NCBI GenBank assembly: GCA_013414725.1
Contig: CP058706.1
Coordinates: 379,545-410,313, forward strand
Length of the DNA stretch: 30,769 nucleotides
Origin: Coxiellaceae bacterium
Lineage (GTDB): Bacteria > Pseudomonadota > Gammaproteobacteria > GCA-013414725
Reading direction: 5' to 3'
Below, one piece after another: positions 8,301-17,722 of the stretch (position 1 is its first letter; the number at the start of each line of letters is the position of its first letter). The notes under the pieces were generated by a model. The model saw nothing but the letters and a program-made list of their open reading frames with translations. It was not told the origin of the DNA and searched no databases. A program made the translations under genes and the position numbers.

Positions 8301-10682
8301 AGCAGCACACTATTATCGAGCATATTATTGCTTATGTCTCGCCAAAACACCTAACTGGCCTGACATTACTTGCCTCTTTCAGTCCAGAAATTTTCAATGA
8401 TAATCCGGCACTTTATACTTATCTTGCCAAACACTATTCGCCAGCCATTTTTGAAACCATTGAAAAGAAACGCAGCAAGATTAAAACTGATGTTTTCTAC
8501 GATTTTATTTGCTCTAAAATGAAGTTAACAGATTTTCCAACTGGCTTATTGCAAGCGTTGGGGATTAGCTTGCCAATTGCAATAACATCGGTCAGTAAAC
8601 GATTGGCCACTCCTCATAATATTCAATCATTTGCAACAGCAGACAATGGGCAGGTATGGGCATTTAATAACAAATCTGTAATTCGATTTTATGCCGATGA
8701 TTTAATCGACAAAACTGGCAACGCGATTGATTGTCAAACCATAACTGATGAAGCCGACTTAGAAATTACTGTCCGAGGCCGTGAAATGATCACTGCCATC
8801 GCCATCTATGCAGACAAGATCGCCATCGGCTACAGTAAAGGCAGGATAGAAATAAAAATTCCTGGACTTCCCGTTGTGAATTAAACTTTAATTATGGCCA
8901 AGCTGTGACAGCACTCACATTTAATCAGGATGGCAATTTAATCAGCGGCCATAATGACGGAAAAATTCTCACTTGGCGACATAAAAATTATTTCTGTTTA
9001 TCGCAAGAGAATTTTGCGATTAATTCACTGAATTTATTAAATAAGAATTCACTAGTGGCCACTTCTGCGCAAGGCGATATTAAATTTTACAGTGGCAACT
9101 CTTGCTTTCGCTGGCTGCGTCAACAACCAGCGCTACCAAAGCCACTCCTCGTTCAAATCAATGATGACACTATCATGACACTCAACGCGGCCAATCAACT
9201 AATTTTTTATCAAACCAATCCTTTTAAAGAGATACGCACCATCAACAATCCAATAGAAATCTATCCTCAGCAAAATCCAACCTCGGTCTTAATTTGTAAA
9301 TTACAGGACAATTTATTTGCCATAGCAAATGAAAATAAATTGGCAGTTTTTCAAGTGGTTGCCGCTGATTGTCGTCTTTGTTTAATTCACCAATGGTCGC
9401 TTGAAACCCATATCCACTCCCTTTTACAACGTCTAATGGTCTCTTAGTGGCTCATACACAAGATCAAAGATTATTAGTTCTGGCCTATTGGAAAGCCACT
9501 AGCCAGAACAATAGCATAAAAAATGAAAACCCTGTTATGGCTGAAATAGATTTGTACAAAAACAAATCTCCACATCATTGATGAGGTAATCCACACTGCT
9601 TTCGCTGAAACTTATTTTCATAATATCAACCGTCCTACAGCGGAAGCACTGCTAATGAACAAACCTTGTGGTAGCTTTCTTTTCCGGCCACAAACTGCTC
9701 AACCGAAAAAGGCTATGGCATTAATATTAGTTGGAAACAATCTGATAATAAAGTGGTCCATATTCCTTGCACAATGATTGGCGAAAAATTACCACCGCTG
9801 ATAAAAATATCAAAACCCTGACTGCACTTCTACTTGAACAACAAGCCAACTTTCGCCATCCTTTAACAGATATCGTCGCACTGCAAAGTACCAATCTGAC
9901 TGCGCAACAAATAGAAATCAGCACTGCAATCAATCAAGCTGTCTGTCGCATCTATCATTCTGGCAAAAATGAACACTTGCTTCATTTTTTCAAATTAGGT
10001 TCATTTTTGCATCAGATAGATGGGAGGTCTGCGGAAAAATGCTTGCCCCGATGCCGGTCTACAGTTTTCTTATTCGAGGCAAAATACCACAGCCTGATAG
10101 AACTTATGGTTACAGTATTGTGTTCAGCTGGAAAGAGACTGATAGTCGTATTATGCATGCACAATACACGTTGGTTGATGGCCATTACCTACTTGAAGAC
10201 AACAAGAAAGTTAATTTTAAAACTTTTTACAAAGTAAATCATGCCTACAACGCCCAGTTTATTCACAGCAACAACTCGTCGAGATGATCACCCAGGTTAT
10301 GGCTGAAGAATTTGGTCAAACATACGATATTGCGAATTATCTTTATGTCGACTATGACGCAGCAGAGACCTTGCTTACTGGTAAACAATTAGGCGAGTTT
10401 ATCCTCCATGTCAATCCAAACACCGGCCATCTTCTTGTTCTCACTTGTGTCACTGATAGTTTTAATAAAGGAAAAGAAGCTAAAATTTTCCACATTCCGT
10501 TGGGCCATATCAAAGATAAAGATGAACTAAGACAAACTTTTAGTACCATAAAAGCTAACGGTCACATATTACTGCCATTCCAAGAAAAAGCCCCGACTAT
10601 AAACACAACTAGCCATCAAAATGGCCATGAAACAAGAGCTGAAAATGATAATTCAGCTATAACAACATCCGTATTAAAATAA
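5382..10682 (+). CDS. Giant gene A: kinase-like / ankyrin / WD40-like / triple SH2 protein, frame broken
   Basis: One protein of about 1,770 residues, read through roughly twenty frame breaks, nearly all repaired by one base added to a homopolymer. The start is ATG 5382 after AAGGAG; one extra A in 5426-5429 leads from KPEIK into ILTLSGSDF. Order of parts: helical N-terminus (5382-6100); kinase-like domain (about 6100-7450); helical region (to about 8000); ankyrin repeats (about 8010-8245); helical linker; WD40-like beta-propeller (about 8600-9540); three SH2-like domains (about 9590-10590); short polar tail. No signal peptide or membrane segment is visible. This set is typical of secreted effectors of intracellular bacteria; that role is inference. 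A terminator follows at 10692-10730. Confidence 0.72.
6100..7450 (+). other. Kinase-like domain of gene A
   Basis: Motif order fits the protein/lipid-kinase fold. NLTIYFKP has a candidate ATP-binding Lys (codon 6180-6182). It is followed by PEMEHAMVSL with a candidate partner Glu (6225-6227). After a long helical insert comes DAKHDNFMLRE, like a catalytic loop D-x-K-x-x-N (Asp 7145-7147, Asn 7160-7162). Then LSSIDNDEAM, like the metal-binding Asp (7217-7219). The insert between N-lobe and catalytic loop (about 310 residues) is long. The DxKxDN...IDND pattern is closer to PI3/PI4-kinase-like or HipA-like bacterial kinases than to Hanks kinases. Substrate cannot be inferred. Breaks near 6393, 6492, 6929, 6992 and 7380 lie inside the domain. 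Confidence 0.5.
8010..8245 (+). other. Ankyrin repeats of gene A
   Basis: Read in one frame after repair of C and A runs near 8000 and 8033, the segment gives NINYQDSLGRTALHLFCHHF and then NVNIQNEEGETAIFCWL. Both carry the ankyrin turn and helix pattern (D-x-x-G-x-T-A-L-H). Ankyrin repeats bind protein partners and are common in effectors of intracellular bacteria. Only about two repeats are clear. Confidence 0.66.
8600..9540 (+). other. WD40-like beta-propeller of gene A
   Basis: Several 35-45 residue units alternate short hydrophobic strands: ITAIAIYADKIAIGYSKGRI, VTALTFNQDGNLISGH followed by DGKILTWRH, and SLVATSAQGDIKFYSG. The pattern hydrophobic-x-hydrophobic, DG/GNLISGH and ILTW is the WD40 blade layout with poor WD endings. 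The breaks near 8855 (A run) and 9425 (T run) fall between or within blades and repair by one base. A propeller here would be a protein-binding scaffold before the SH2 block. Confidence 0.58.
9590..9880 (+). other. SH2-like domain 1 of gene A
   Basis: YFHNINRPTAEALLMNKP then GSFLFRPQ matches the SH2 start (W/Y-x-x-x-I-x-R-x-x-A-E-x-L-L ... G-x-F-L-V-R). The phosphate-binding Arg betaB5 is present (codon 9685-9687), as is the alphaA2 Arg (9631-9633). After repair near 9710, YGINISWKQSDNKVVHIP supplies strands C and D with the betaD4 His. SH2 domains bind phosphotyrosine peptides. They are rare in bacteria but known in Legionella effectors. Confidence 0.72.
9980..10275 (+). other. SH2-like domain 2 of gene A
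   Basis: FLHQIDGRSAEKMLAPMP then YSFLIRGK gives the alphaA Arg (10025-10027) and the betaB5 Arg (10075-10077) after one A is added near 10037. YGYSIVFSWKETDSRIMHAQ carries the betaD His, and YTLVDGHYLL with NFKTFYKV matches the later strands and helix B. This is the best-preserved copy across its whole length. Confidence 0.75.
10300..10590 (+). other. SH2-like domain 3 of gene A, key arginines missing
   Basis: YLYVDYDAAETLLTGKQL then GEFILHVNPNTG has the SH2 layout. The betaB5 Arg is replaced by His (codon 10407-10409) and the alphaA Arg is absent (Asp in VDYDAAE). AKIFHIPLG keeps the betaD His. It probably does not bind phosphotyrosine in the classical way; a structural role or changed ligand is possible. 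Confidence 0.6.
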
Positions 10683-10691
10683 TTATCACGC

Positions 10692-10730
10692 AGGGTGGAT
10701 CAAGCAAAGCGGGCCCACCCTAAGTTTTTT
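10692..10730 (+). terminator. Rho-independent terminator after gene A (repeat-derived)
   Basis: AGGGTGG at 10692-10698 pairs with CCACCCT at 10715-10721, and six T follow at 10725-10730, just 9 bases after the gene A stop. The stem is a single unit of the repeat found twice at 17305-17387, so a dispersed repeat seems to serve as the terminator. Confidence 0.65.
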
Positions 10731-10742
10731 GACTTCAATAAA

Positions 10743-10922
10743 TATACCCATTACACCTCAAAATGCGAAGTGCAAGGTTCAGATTGCAAGCAGTTGTCGC
10801 GCTCTGATTGAGCAAAACACGAAGAATAGTCACCCTATTTTGAGTGTTTTGCGATTGAAGAACGTGGCAAATGCGCCGCAAGATGAAACTTACACTTCGC
10901 ATTTTGAGGTGTAATGGGTATA
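10743..10922. mobile_element. MITE-like 180-bp palindromic element
   Basis: The 30-base ends, 10743-10772 (from TATACCCATTACACC) and 10893-10922, are perfect inverted repeats. Imperfect complementarity continues inward, and the centre has GCAAAACAC paired with GTGTTTTGC. The ends begin and finish with TA, which would fit TA-target insertion as in IS630/mariner-type elements. It encodes no transposase. The only open frame across it reads through the palindrome and is not credible. Confidence 0.65.
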
Positions 10923-10970
10923 GTAATGTAATAGTTAAGAAAATTGGATAATTACCTCAGGACGAAAATT

Positions 10971-13900
10971 ATGCTACCTATTGTTTCTAGCAATGCCACT
11001 CTTGAAAATAATCTGGCCATTTATCGGAAAGTCTTAGCGCAGGAATTTATTGCAGAATTTAATTATCTGGCCCAGGTGGCCGCTGGACGTGCTCAACCTA
11101 CTAAAGGAGATTTCACAGACAACTTATTTAGTATTATTAAATTTTTGGTCTAAACACTGTTGATAGCTTAAGCCTTCCTGGTGTCAATTATGTCACTGGC
11201 GCACTAGAAATCGCATTAGATTGGGCCAATCATCAGCGTAAAGAAGGCATCTTTGCTTTCATTAGCCAACAACAGCTCGAATCTAATCAAGAAAAATTAT
11301 CTATTCTATTAGAATGCGTGGCATTTAAGGCCTGCTGGAGTTACGAGTTATTAATAGCCACGCGTTTATCTGAGCAGCCCATGGAAGCAATTATTCCCTT
11401 CGCCCGCAAAGGTGCTGAACGCATGTTAGAATATATCATTCGTCAGCGCTTGTCTTTAACCCAAGAAAACTTATTGCGTGGATTAATTGAAGGGCATTCT
11501 GGCGCCTATATCACTGACGAATTTAAAAATACCCGTTTGGCAAGCAAAGACCCTAATGACAAAACAGCGCTTACTGCAGAAGGTGCTTATGGTCGTGCCG
11601 GCCTTATCACCGGTACTCATCTGGCGCCACAATTTTGGATTTTAGCTGATAAGAAACGCGCCAAACATCGGCAGCCAGCCAATATCTCTTCTACCACTTC
11701 TTTATTATCGCAATTTAAAGGCAAATTCAATCAAGAGAAATTTTTAAACTATGGCTACTCAAAGCTAGAAAAAACAACTACATCCAATGCTATTCAAAAA
11801 CCCAAATATGGTTATGTATGGACGACGCCGATTGAAGTGTCACGTCTCGGCTATGAATTGCAACCGCATAATAGCGTCAGCCCTAGTACACTCGATGCAA
11901 TTACGAACAATCCACCTACTATTCAAGCAGTGACTCTTTCAGATATTAAAAATTATTTACCAGCGCTCGCAAATCAACCTGGACTAGCATTTGCTACGTT
12001 TATGCGAGAACAAAACCCTCATTTACTATGGACTTATTTTATACCTGAAGATGCTCAAGATTATGACTTGACCCAATTTAATTTCAATGGCGCAGATTTG
12101 AGCCATAGCATATGGAATGGTTGTCGCTTTGGAGGAGACCTTTCTCGTACCAAATTTTGTGACAGCTATTTAGTTGAAGCAGACTTGACCCAAGTCACTT
12201 GTGCCACTGATGCTGATTTTACCGGTGCACGTTTACAGGGCGTTAATGCTACGATGGCAAATTTAGCAGGAGCTAATTTTAACCAAGCTCAATTACAGTA
12301 CAGTAATTGCAGCGGTGCCAATTTACAACATATCCAGGCACTTGGGACAATCTGGATTGGGGCTGAATTGTCAGGCACCCAACTTGACAATCTGGCTGAA
12401 ATTGAGCGGACACAACAACAGCAAACAATCGAATTACAGCAACAAAAATCACAGCTAAATAAACTTCAATCGCAACAAAATGATTTATCAACGACCATTG
12501 CGAATCTATCCATCCGTCTAGAAGAACACATCGCGAAATTAGATGAAAAAATCAAGACTACACCTTGCTTATCGCACAAATCAATAAATTACAAAAATAG
12601 TCTCTGTTTTACAACAACAACAGCTTACAAGAGCGGTATTTGAGCGATACTGTCAAACAGAGTTAGTTAACCTACAGGAAAGAACCAAACCAATCAGTGA
12701 TAACAATAACAAAACGGACACTACTGACCAACAAATACAACAACTGGAAAAACAACTCATTGAGTTACAAAAATCAACGTCGTCTTCTACTGAATTAATT
12801 GACAACCTTGAAAAATCGGTCAAAGAACTAGAGGCAAATCGCACTCTACAAGAGAGCAAGTTTCAACAATTGCAAGCAGCCATCACAGCCTATCAAAAAA
12901 ACAACATCAAATCGATACAAAACTCACTCAACTTGAACACCGGTTAAAGCAGATAGAACAATCACGCTCACTTTCTGAAGAAGAACTGGCGCTATTGGCT
13001 GAACAAGCTTTGACAAAGCTAAAACAACATTACCAACAGCACAATCAAATTCACCAAATGTTCGGCCCATTATTGCCTGTTAAAGATTGCTATATTAATC
13101 TAAGCATTATTACTGTCAACGAAGAAAAACCCATAACAGCTGATGATGCAAACAATAATGCAGCTGAATCCTTCGAAAAAACCCGCCTACCAGGATGAAC
13201 AATTAAGGAGTTGCAAGGATTTATTTGGTGAGAAATCGATTATTCAAATTGAAGAAATACTCAAGCCTGAAAAACAAAGGAACAAACGACCTCCTCGTTT
13301 TACCCTGGTTGAGGGCAATGCGGGAATTGGCAAAACCACTTTTATCACGCAAGTTTGCAATCTATGGAGCAATGGCCTGTGGGAAGCCTCAACGTTAAAA
13401 TGGGTTTTTAAAATAACATTACGAAACTTAATTCAAGACAATTTTTATCAATATCCTCACAAGGTTTATCAGCTGCAAGATATTGTCTATCATGAATGCT
13501 TTGGCCATTTAAGCTATAGTCAATTCGAACAATTGTGGCAAAATGTGATCGACCCTTTACCCAATGCAGAAAAATTATTGGTCATTGATGGTTACGATGA
13601 AGCTGCTGTGATTAGCAGTAATGAAAGCCATCCACTATACCGAGCTTTACAAGAATTATTGCTAGGAAATATTCCTGTCTTGCTGACTTCCCGGCCTTAT
13701 AGTATTCATGGGCTGCCTTCAGACCGCCGTAATTTAGAAATCATTGGCTTCGCGAATGAGGACATTAAAATCTATGTACAGCAGTTTTTTCAATCACTAG
13801 GGCAAGGCAAATCTAATCTGCTCCAAGAACGGGGCGAACAATTATTAGAATTTTTGCACAACCATCCGAGCCTGTGGGAAACTGCTCGTATTCCTATTAC

Positions 13901-16900
13901 TCTCAACTTAATTTGTGGTATTTATCAAGACATCAATCAGCCCTTTGTCAGGGATATGACAATGACACAGCTTTACCAAGGAATTGAAAAAATTACTGGA
14001 AGTTGCTTATCAAAAGAACCCCATCATCCATCACTACGTGACATGACCTCCAATGAAATGGAAGAAGCTTTACGAACCGAATATGCTTCTGCCATTGCCT
14101 TTAGAACGCTTGGCTTTTCGTGGTTTACAGCAAAGTAAATTGATTTTATTGCCAGAAGACTTAGAGCAAGCATTAGCCGATGTATTAGAAAAAACGCTAA
14201 CACTCAACAACGCATTAGACTGTTTAAAACAGTGTTGCAATTAGGATTTATTCGTCCAACAGTGACCAATACCACAGCCGACCGTGCTAAACCGCATGAA
14301 TATTTCCATCTAACTGGGCAAGAATATTTTACAGCGAGAAATATTGCCTCTGGCCTACGTTCGAAAGATCACCAACGCTTTGAGGAAACTGTTTATTTTA
14401 TCATCAACTATAAATTTGATCCACGTTACCAGGTTGTTTGGTGGTTCGTGGCGGGATTATTACGGGAAGACACTGAGACACTACCAATTTATTTGGAATT
14501 GCTCCAAGATCCACACACAGCTGATCGCATAGGAGATTATAAATTAGGATTATTGGCACGTTGTTATGAAGAAGCTTATAGCCCATCGACAGCGCAATTA
14601 TTGCAACCTTTGTTGGAGGAATTTATCGAAATCATAAAATCGGTTCATGATAAAACATTAAATCCCGCATCTCTTCTACGCAACCCGATTACCCACTTTT
14701 TGTTTATTTACGAAAAAACTCACAATTGCAAAAGCTAGTCGAGCAACAATTAGATCCACTGTTAATAAAGTGCCATGAGGACCTAAGCAATCATGATTTA
14801 AATATAGTCATAGGGACAACTGAATTTCTCAGAATTATCAGTTATGGCATTCCTAAAATTTTAACAAAAACCTAAAAAGTGAGAACTCAATTACTGATCA
14901 GAATGTCACCAAAGCTGCAGAAGCACCCAGTGAAAGAGATTTCCAGTCTAAAATATTGCTAGCATTGATGTCAAACCTAGGATGTGCAAATATTCACATT
15001 GCTAATTCCACGATTAGATTAATACATGATCTATTTGATAAAACCGTTACTTCTGAAATGTCACAAGTATTAATCGAAAATCTGACCGATGAAAAACTAG
15101 CCGTTCGTTATTGCACAACCCAGGCAATAGAATACCTAGGTGAAAAAATAATTGGCCCCAAGGTATTGCAAACGTTATCATCAAATATGATTCACCCAAA
15201 CTTATCGATCACTCATGCCACATATAGAGCAATAGAAAAGCTAAGTGTAAAAACTATACCTTACGAGATAACTCAAGCATTAGTGACAAATCTAACACAT
15301 AAAAATATAGAGACTCGCATAAATGCAAATCGGTTAATAAAACGTCTAAGAGCCTTTACCCCTGAGATATTGCAAGCATTATTGGAAAATCTGAAACACG
15401 AAGACGAGACTATTCGCGAGGATACAATTATTACAATAGGTAGACTGGGTGAAAAAGCCGCCATTCCTGAGGTCATGGCCATATTAACGACAAATCTAAT
15501 ACCTGAAAATTCCAATACTAGTTTGCATATCGCTGAGGCGCTGGTAATGCTGGGTGAAAAAATCTCTGCTCCACAGATACTGCATATACTAATGACAAAT
15601 TTAAGGCATAAGGATGAGAGGGTTCGTGAGCGGACAATTCATATAATAAGAAATCTAGGTGAAAAAGCTGCAACTCGCGAGGTCATGGTTACATTAGTAG
15701 CAAATCTAGTACAGGAAAATTCTAAGACTTGTTGGCATATAGCTGAGGCATTGGGAGAACTGAGTGAAAAAGCATCTTTCACTCCAGAGATACCTGAATC
15801 ACTAATGACGAAGTTAACATCTAATAATTTGTCGTTTCGTTTGTGTATCGCTTTAGCTATCATCAATTTATGTGAAAAAACATTCCTTCCAAAGTACTAC
15901 AAATATTAGCGACAAGTATAACACACAAAAATGCAAAGTTTCGTTCACTGACTGCCTGGGTAATAGGTCAAATAACTAGGAGCACTATTGCCCCAGAGAT
16001 ACTTATGCTACTAGTAAAAAATTTGACAGACAAGGATCATAATGTTCGTTATAACACAATTCTTGCAATACAGAAATTAGGTGAAAAAGCAGCCATCCCA
16101 GAGATACTAGAAGCATTCGCAACCACTCTAACCGATGAAAATGAAACTGTCCGATTACATTCAACTCAAACAATAAAAAACCTTGGCGAAAAAGCGGCCA
16201 TTCCAAAAATATTAGAAGCTCTGACAACTAATCTAACCGATGAAAATGATAACATTCGCTTTTACTCAATTTGGGCAATAAGTATGCTGGGCGAAAAAGC
16301 GGCCACCCCTGAAATACTAGGTAAATTAGTAGCAAACTTGTCGGCCCAAAAGAGACTCTTTGTAGACAAAATCATTTTAACTCTAGATCAATTAAAATAT
16401 TGCATTTTCCTTTATTAGCAAACCACCCCTGTAATGAAAATTTCATCGCAGTTTTATTTGCTTGGATAATTGCCTTACACACTTCTCACTCCACAATGCA
16501 ACTAACTTACCATCAAGGCAATTATTTTGTTACCTGCTGGATCCAACAAACACAACAAAAATATCCTCTATCACCCGCACAGACCCAAGTAATATTGCAC
16601 TTACTACCAACCATCATGGCCATGATAGATGGACAAACAGAATTAAATTTAGAGCAATTGCGCCAAGCTTTTCATCAACTACCACCTATCCATGAAGATA
16701 AATTATTATTGGATTTACAACCAACCTCTCCTGTCCTCAGAAATATTTTGGAGAAGCATAAAAGAGATAATATCGCTTATCAGGTCCACACCCGCGCCTC
16801 CTTCGCCACCCCAGCCATTCCGAAAACCAATACATGGCTCCCGCCACCTAGCGTCCCTCAAGAATTTTCGCAACGGACGCAATCACTATCAGCAAACCTG

Positions 16901-17169
16901 CAAACTTGGTCAGTTTTGCCTGACTTAACTATCAATGGCTCAACCTTAATAATATCCTTGAACACAAATGCAGTGACAGAAGCTGATGCTGAACAGTGGC
17001 TACAGCAGCTGCGGGAGACGATCATCAATCTTGGCCAAAAGGCATCAACCCCGACTCATTTAAGCTGGACCATGATGAATTCGACCATAGCTTAACAATT
17101 ACCCTGAAAACATCGAATGCAGCTAAGACACTGATGACTGTTTTGAGCAATACCCCTTGTTCCAGCTAA
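10971..17169 (+). CDS. Giant gene B: pentapeptide / coiled-coil / NACHT / HEAT protein, frame broken
   Basis: About 2,070 residues through roughly thirteen breaks, most repaired by one homopolymer base (T run near 11141; A runs near 12546, 12594, 14228, 14867, 15880, 16390, 17038). The start is ATG 10971 with AGGACG at 10959-10964. Order: unrecognised helical N-terminus to about 12050; pentapeptide repeats 12060-12400; coiled coil 12400-13000; NACHT NTPase 13140-14400; helical region; HEAT repeats about 15000-16390; unrecognised C-terminus to 17169. The plan (ligand platform, NACHT, superhelical repeats) resembles NLR/STAND switch ATPases, which oligomerise when a ligand is sensed. Here the repeats are HEAT, not LRR. 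It could be an effector or an immune sensor; the effector-rich neighbours favour the first. Confidence 0.72.
12060..12400 (+). other. Pentapeptide repeats of gene B
   Basis: Runs of A-(D/N)-L/F-x-x units are visible: FNFNGADLSHSIWNGCRF, ADLTQ, ADFTGARLQG, ANLAGANFNQAQL and GANLQ. About fifteen units form a short right-handed beta-helix. It leads directly into the Gln-rich coiled coil. Confidence 0.7.
12400..13000 (+). other. Coiled coil of gene B
   Basis: Gln/Leu/Lys-rich heptads, for example LQQQKSQLNKLQSQQNDL, LIAQINKLQKIVSVLQQQQ and QQIQQLEKQLIELQ, continue across three breaks repaired in A runs near 12546, 12594 and 12897. The segment of about 200 residues would dimerise or oligomerise the protein next to the NACHT domain. 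Confidence 0.62.
13140..14400 (+). other. NACHT NTPase domain of gene B
   Basis: Walker A is VEGNAGIGKTTF (13308-13343). Walker B is KLLVIDGYDEA (about 13571-13603), with the Asp-x-x-Asp-Glu arrangement of NACHT proteins. VLLTSRPYS (about 13678-13704) is the sensor segment. After breaks near 14110 and 14228, HEYFHLTGQEYFTARNIA matches the helical H-x-x-x-Q-E-Y/F-x-A-A/T-R motif typical of NACHT proteins. The ATPase core is complete, so the domain should bind and probably hydrolyse ATP/GTP. Confidence 0.8.
15000..16390 (+). other. HEAT repeats of gene B with exact 35-residue period
   Basis: About twelve units carry L-G-E-K-A-A-x-P-E-(I/V) turns. The Gly (or Ser) codon of the turn begins at 15448, 15553, 15658 and 15763, then at 16080, 16185 and 16290: exactly 105 bases apart within each group. 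The offset between groups comes from one missing base near 15880. Two-helix units with this turn are HEAT/PBS-lyase type and form a protein-binding solenoid. Confidence 0.75.
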
Positions 17170-17304
17170 GCCCAGTGGCTGAGTCGACAATGGCCGAGGT
17201 AGGCCAGCTCAATTAGGTGGAGTGGCAATCATTTTGGAAACATTTTATCTGGCAAAGGCTTTAGAGGGTGTCATCCCAGCCAAGTCTCAACAGGCTATTT
17301 AACT

Positions 17305-17387
17305 TAGGGTGGACCAAGCGCAGCGCATCCACCATTCCTTGTTTCGCAATAAGATTTGGTGGATCCGCTGCGCTTGGCCCACCCTAC
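17305..17387. repeat. Inverted pair of GGGTGG...AAGCGCAGCG...CCACC repeat units
   Basis: Left unit 17305-17333 (TAGGGTGGACCAAGCGCAGC and onward) and right unit 17358-17387 are near-perfect reverse complements separated by 24 bases. A single related unit at 10691-10721 forms the terminator of gene A. This looks like a REP-type dispersed intergenic repeat. Confidence 0.75.
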
Positions 17388-17610
17388 ATTTTCTTATATC
17401 CAGATAAATCGACAGCTATAAACTGGGGAGGGAAGACTCATGGAGCAGCCATTGCCATAAAGATCAGATAACGGGATATTTTTTCCAAAAATTAAGGGAT
17501 GATATTAACAATACCGCACCCATCAAACAAAAAATCATAATAATCAATGGCTTATTTTGGCCCACTTGGGCAAGACAGGGAAAACCGACCTGCAAAAGTA
17601 TGGGGCTTTA

Positions 17611-17639
17611 ATAGTCTCTTAAGGTAGCTTTCGTATAAT
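17611..17639 (+). promoter_or_regulatory. Candidate promoter of giant gene C
   Basis: A consensus -10 TATAAT lies at 17634-17639, about 84 bases before the ATG of gene C. The -35 at the matching distance (ATAGTC, 17611-17616) is poor. Bases 17703-17714 read TTAATTAATGAG, identical to the stretch before the PilS-like gene (495-506), which may be a shared ribosome-binding context. Confidence 0.35.
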
Positions 17640-17722
17640 GATCATAAAGTTAACAGAAGTATATATATGATGTGCCGGCAAGAAATTTAAAAATTGGCCG
17701 CCTTAATTAATGAGATAACTGT

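Larger units (their letters stand above)
17170..17722 (+). other. Intergenic region between giant genes B and C
   Basis: 553 bases without a convincing gene. It holds the double repeat at 17305-17387, which may end gene B transcription, and a perfect TATAAT at 17634-17639 upstream of gene C. An open frame across 17268-17471 only reads through the repeat and is rejected. Confidence 0.5.

Noticed and set aside
8250..8600. Possible F-box between ankyrin repeats and propeller in gene A
   Set aside because: The stretch is helical but lacks the Leu-Pro start and the usual F-box hydrophobic pattern.
10729..10914. 61-codon open frame between genes A and B
   Set aside because: It lies almost wholly inside the 180-bp palindrome, has no ribosome-binding site and resembles no protein.
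17268..17471. 67-codon open frame after gene B
   Set aside because: Reads straight through the inverted repeat at 17305-17387; no start signal.
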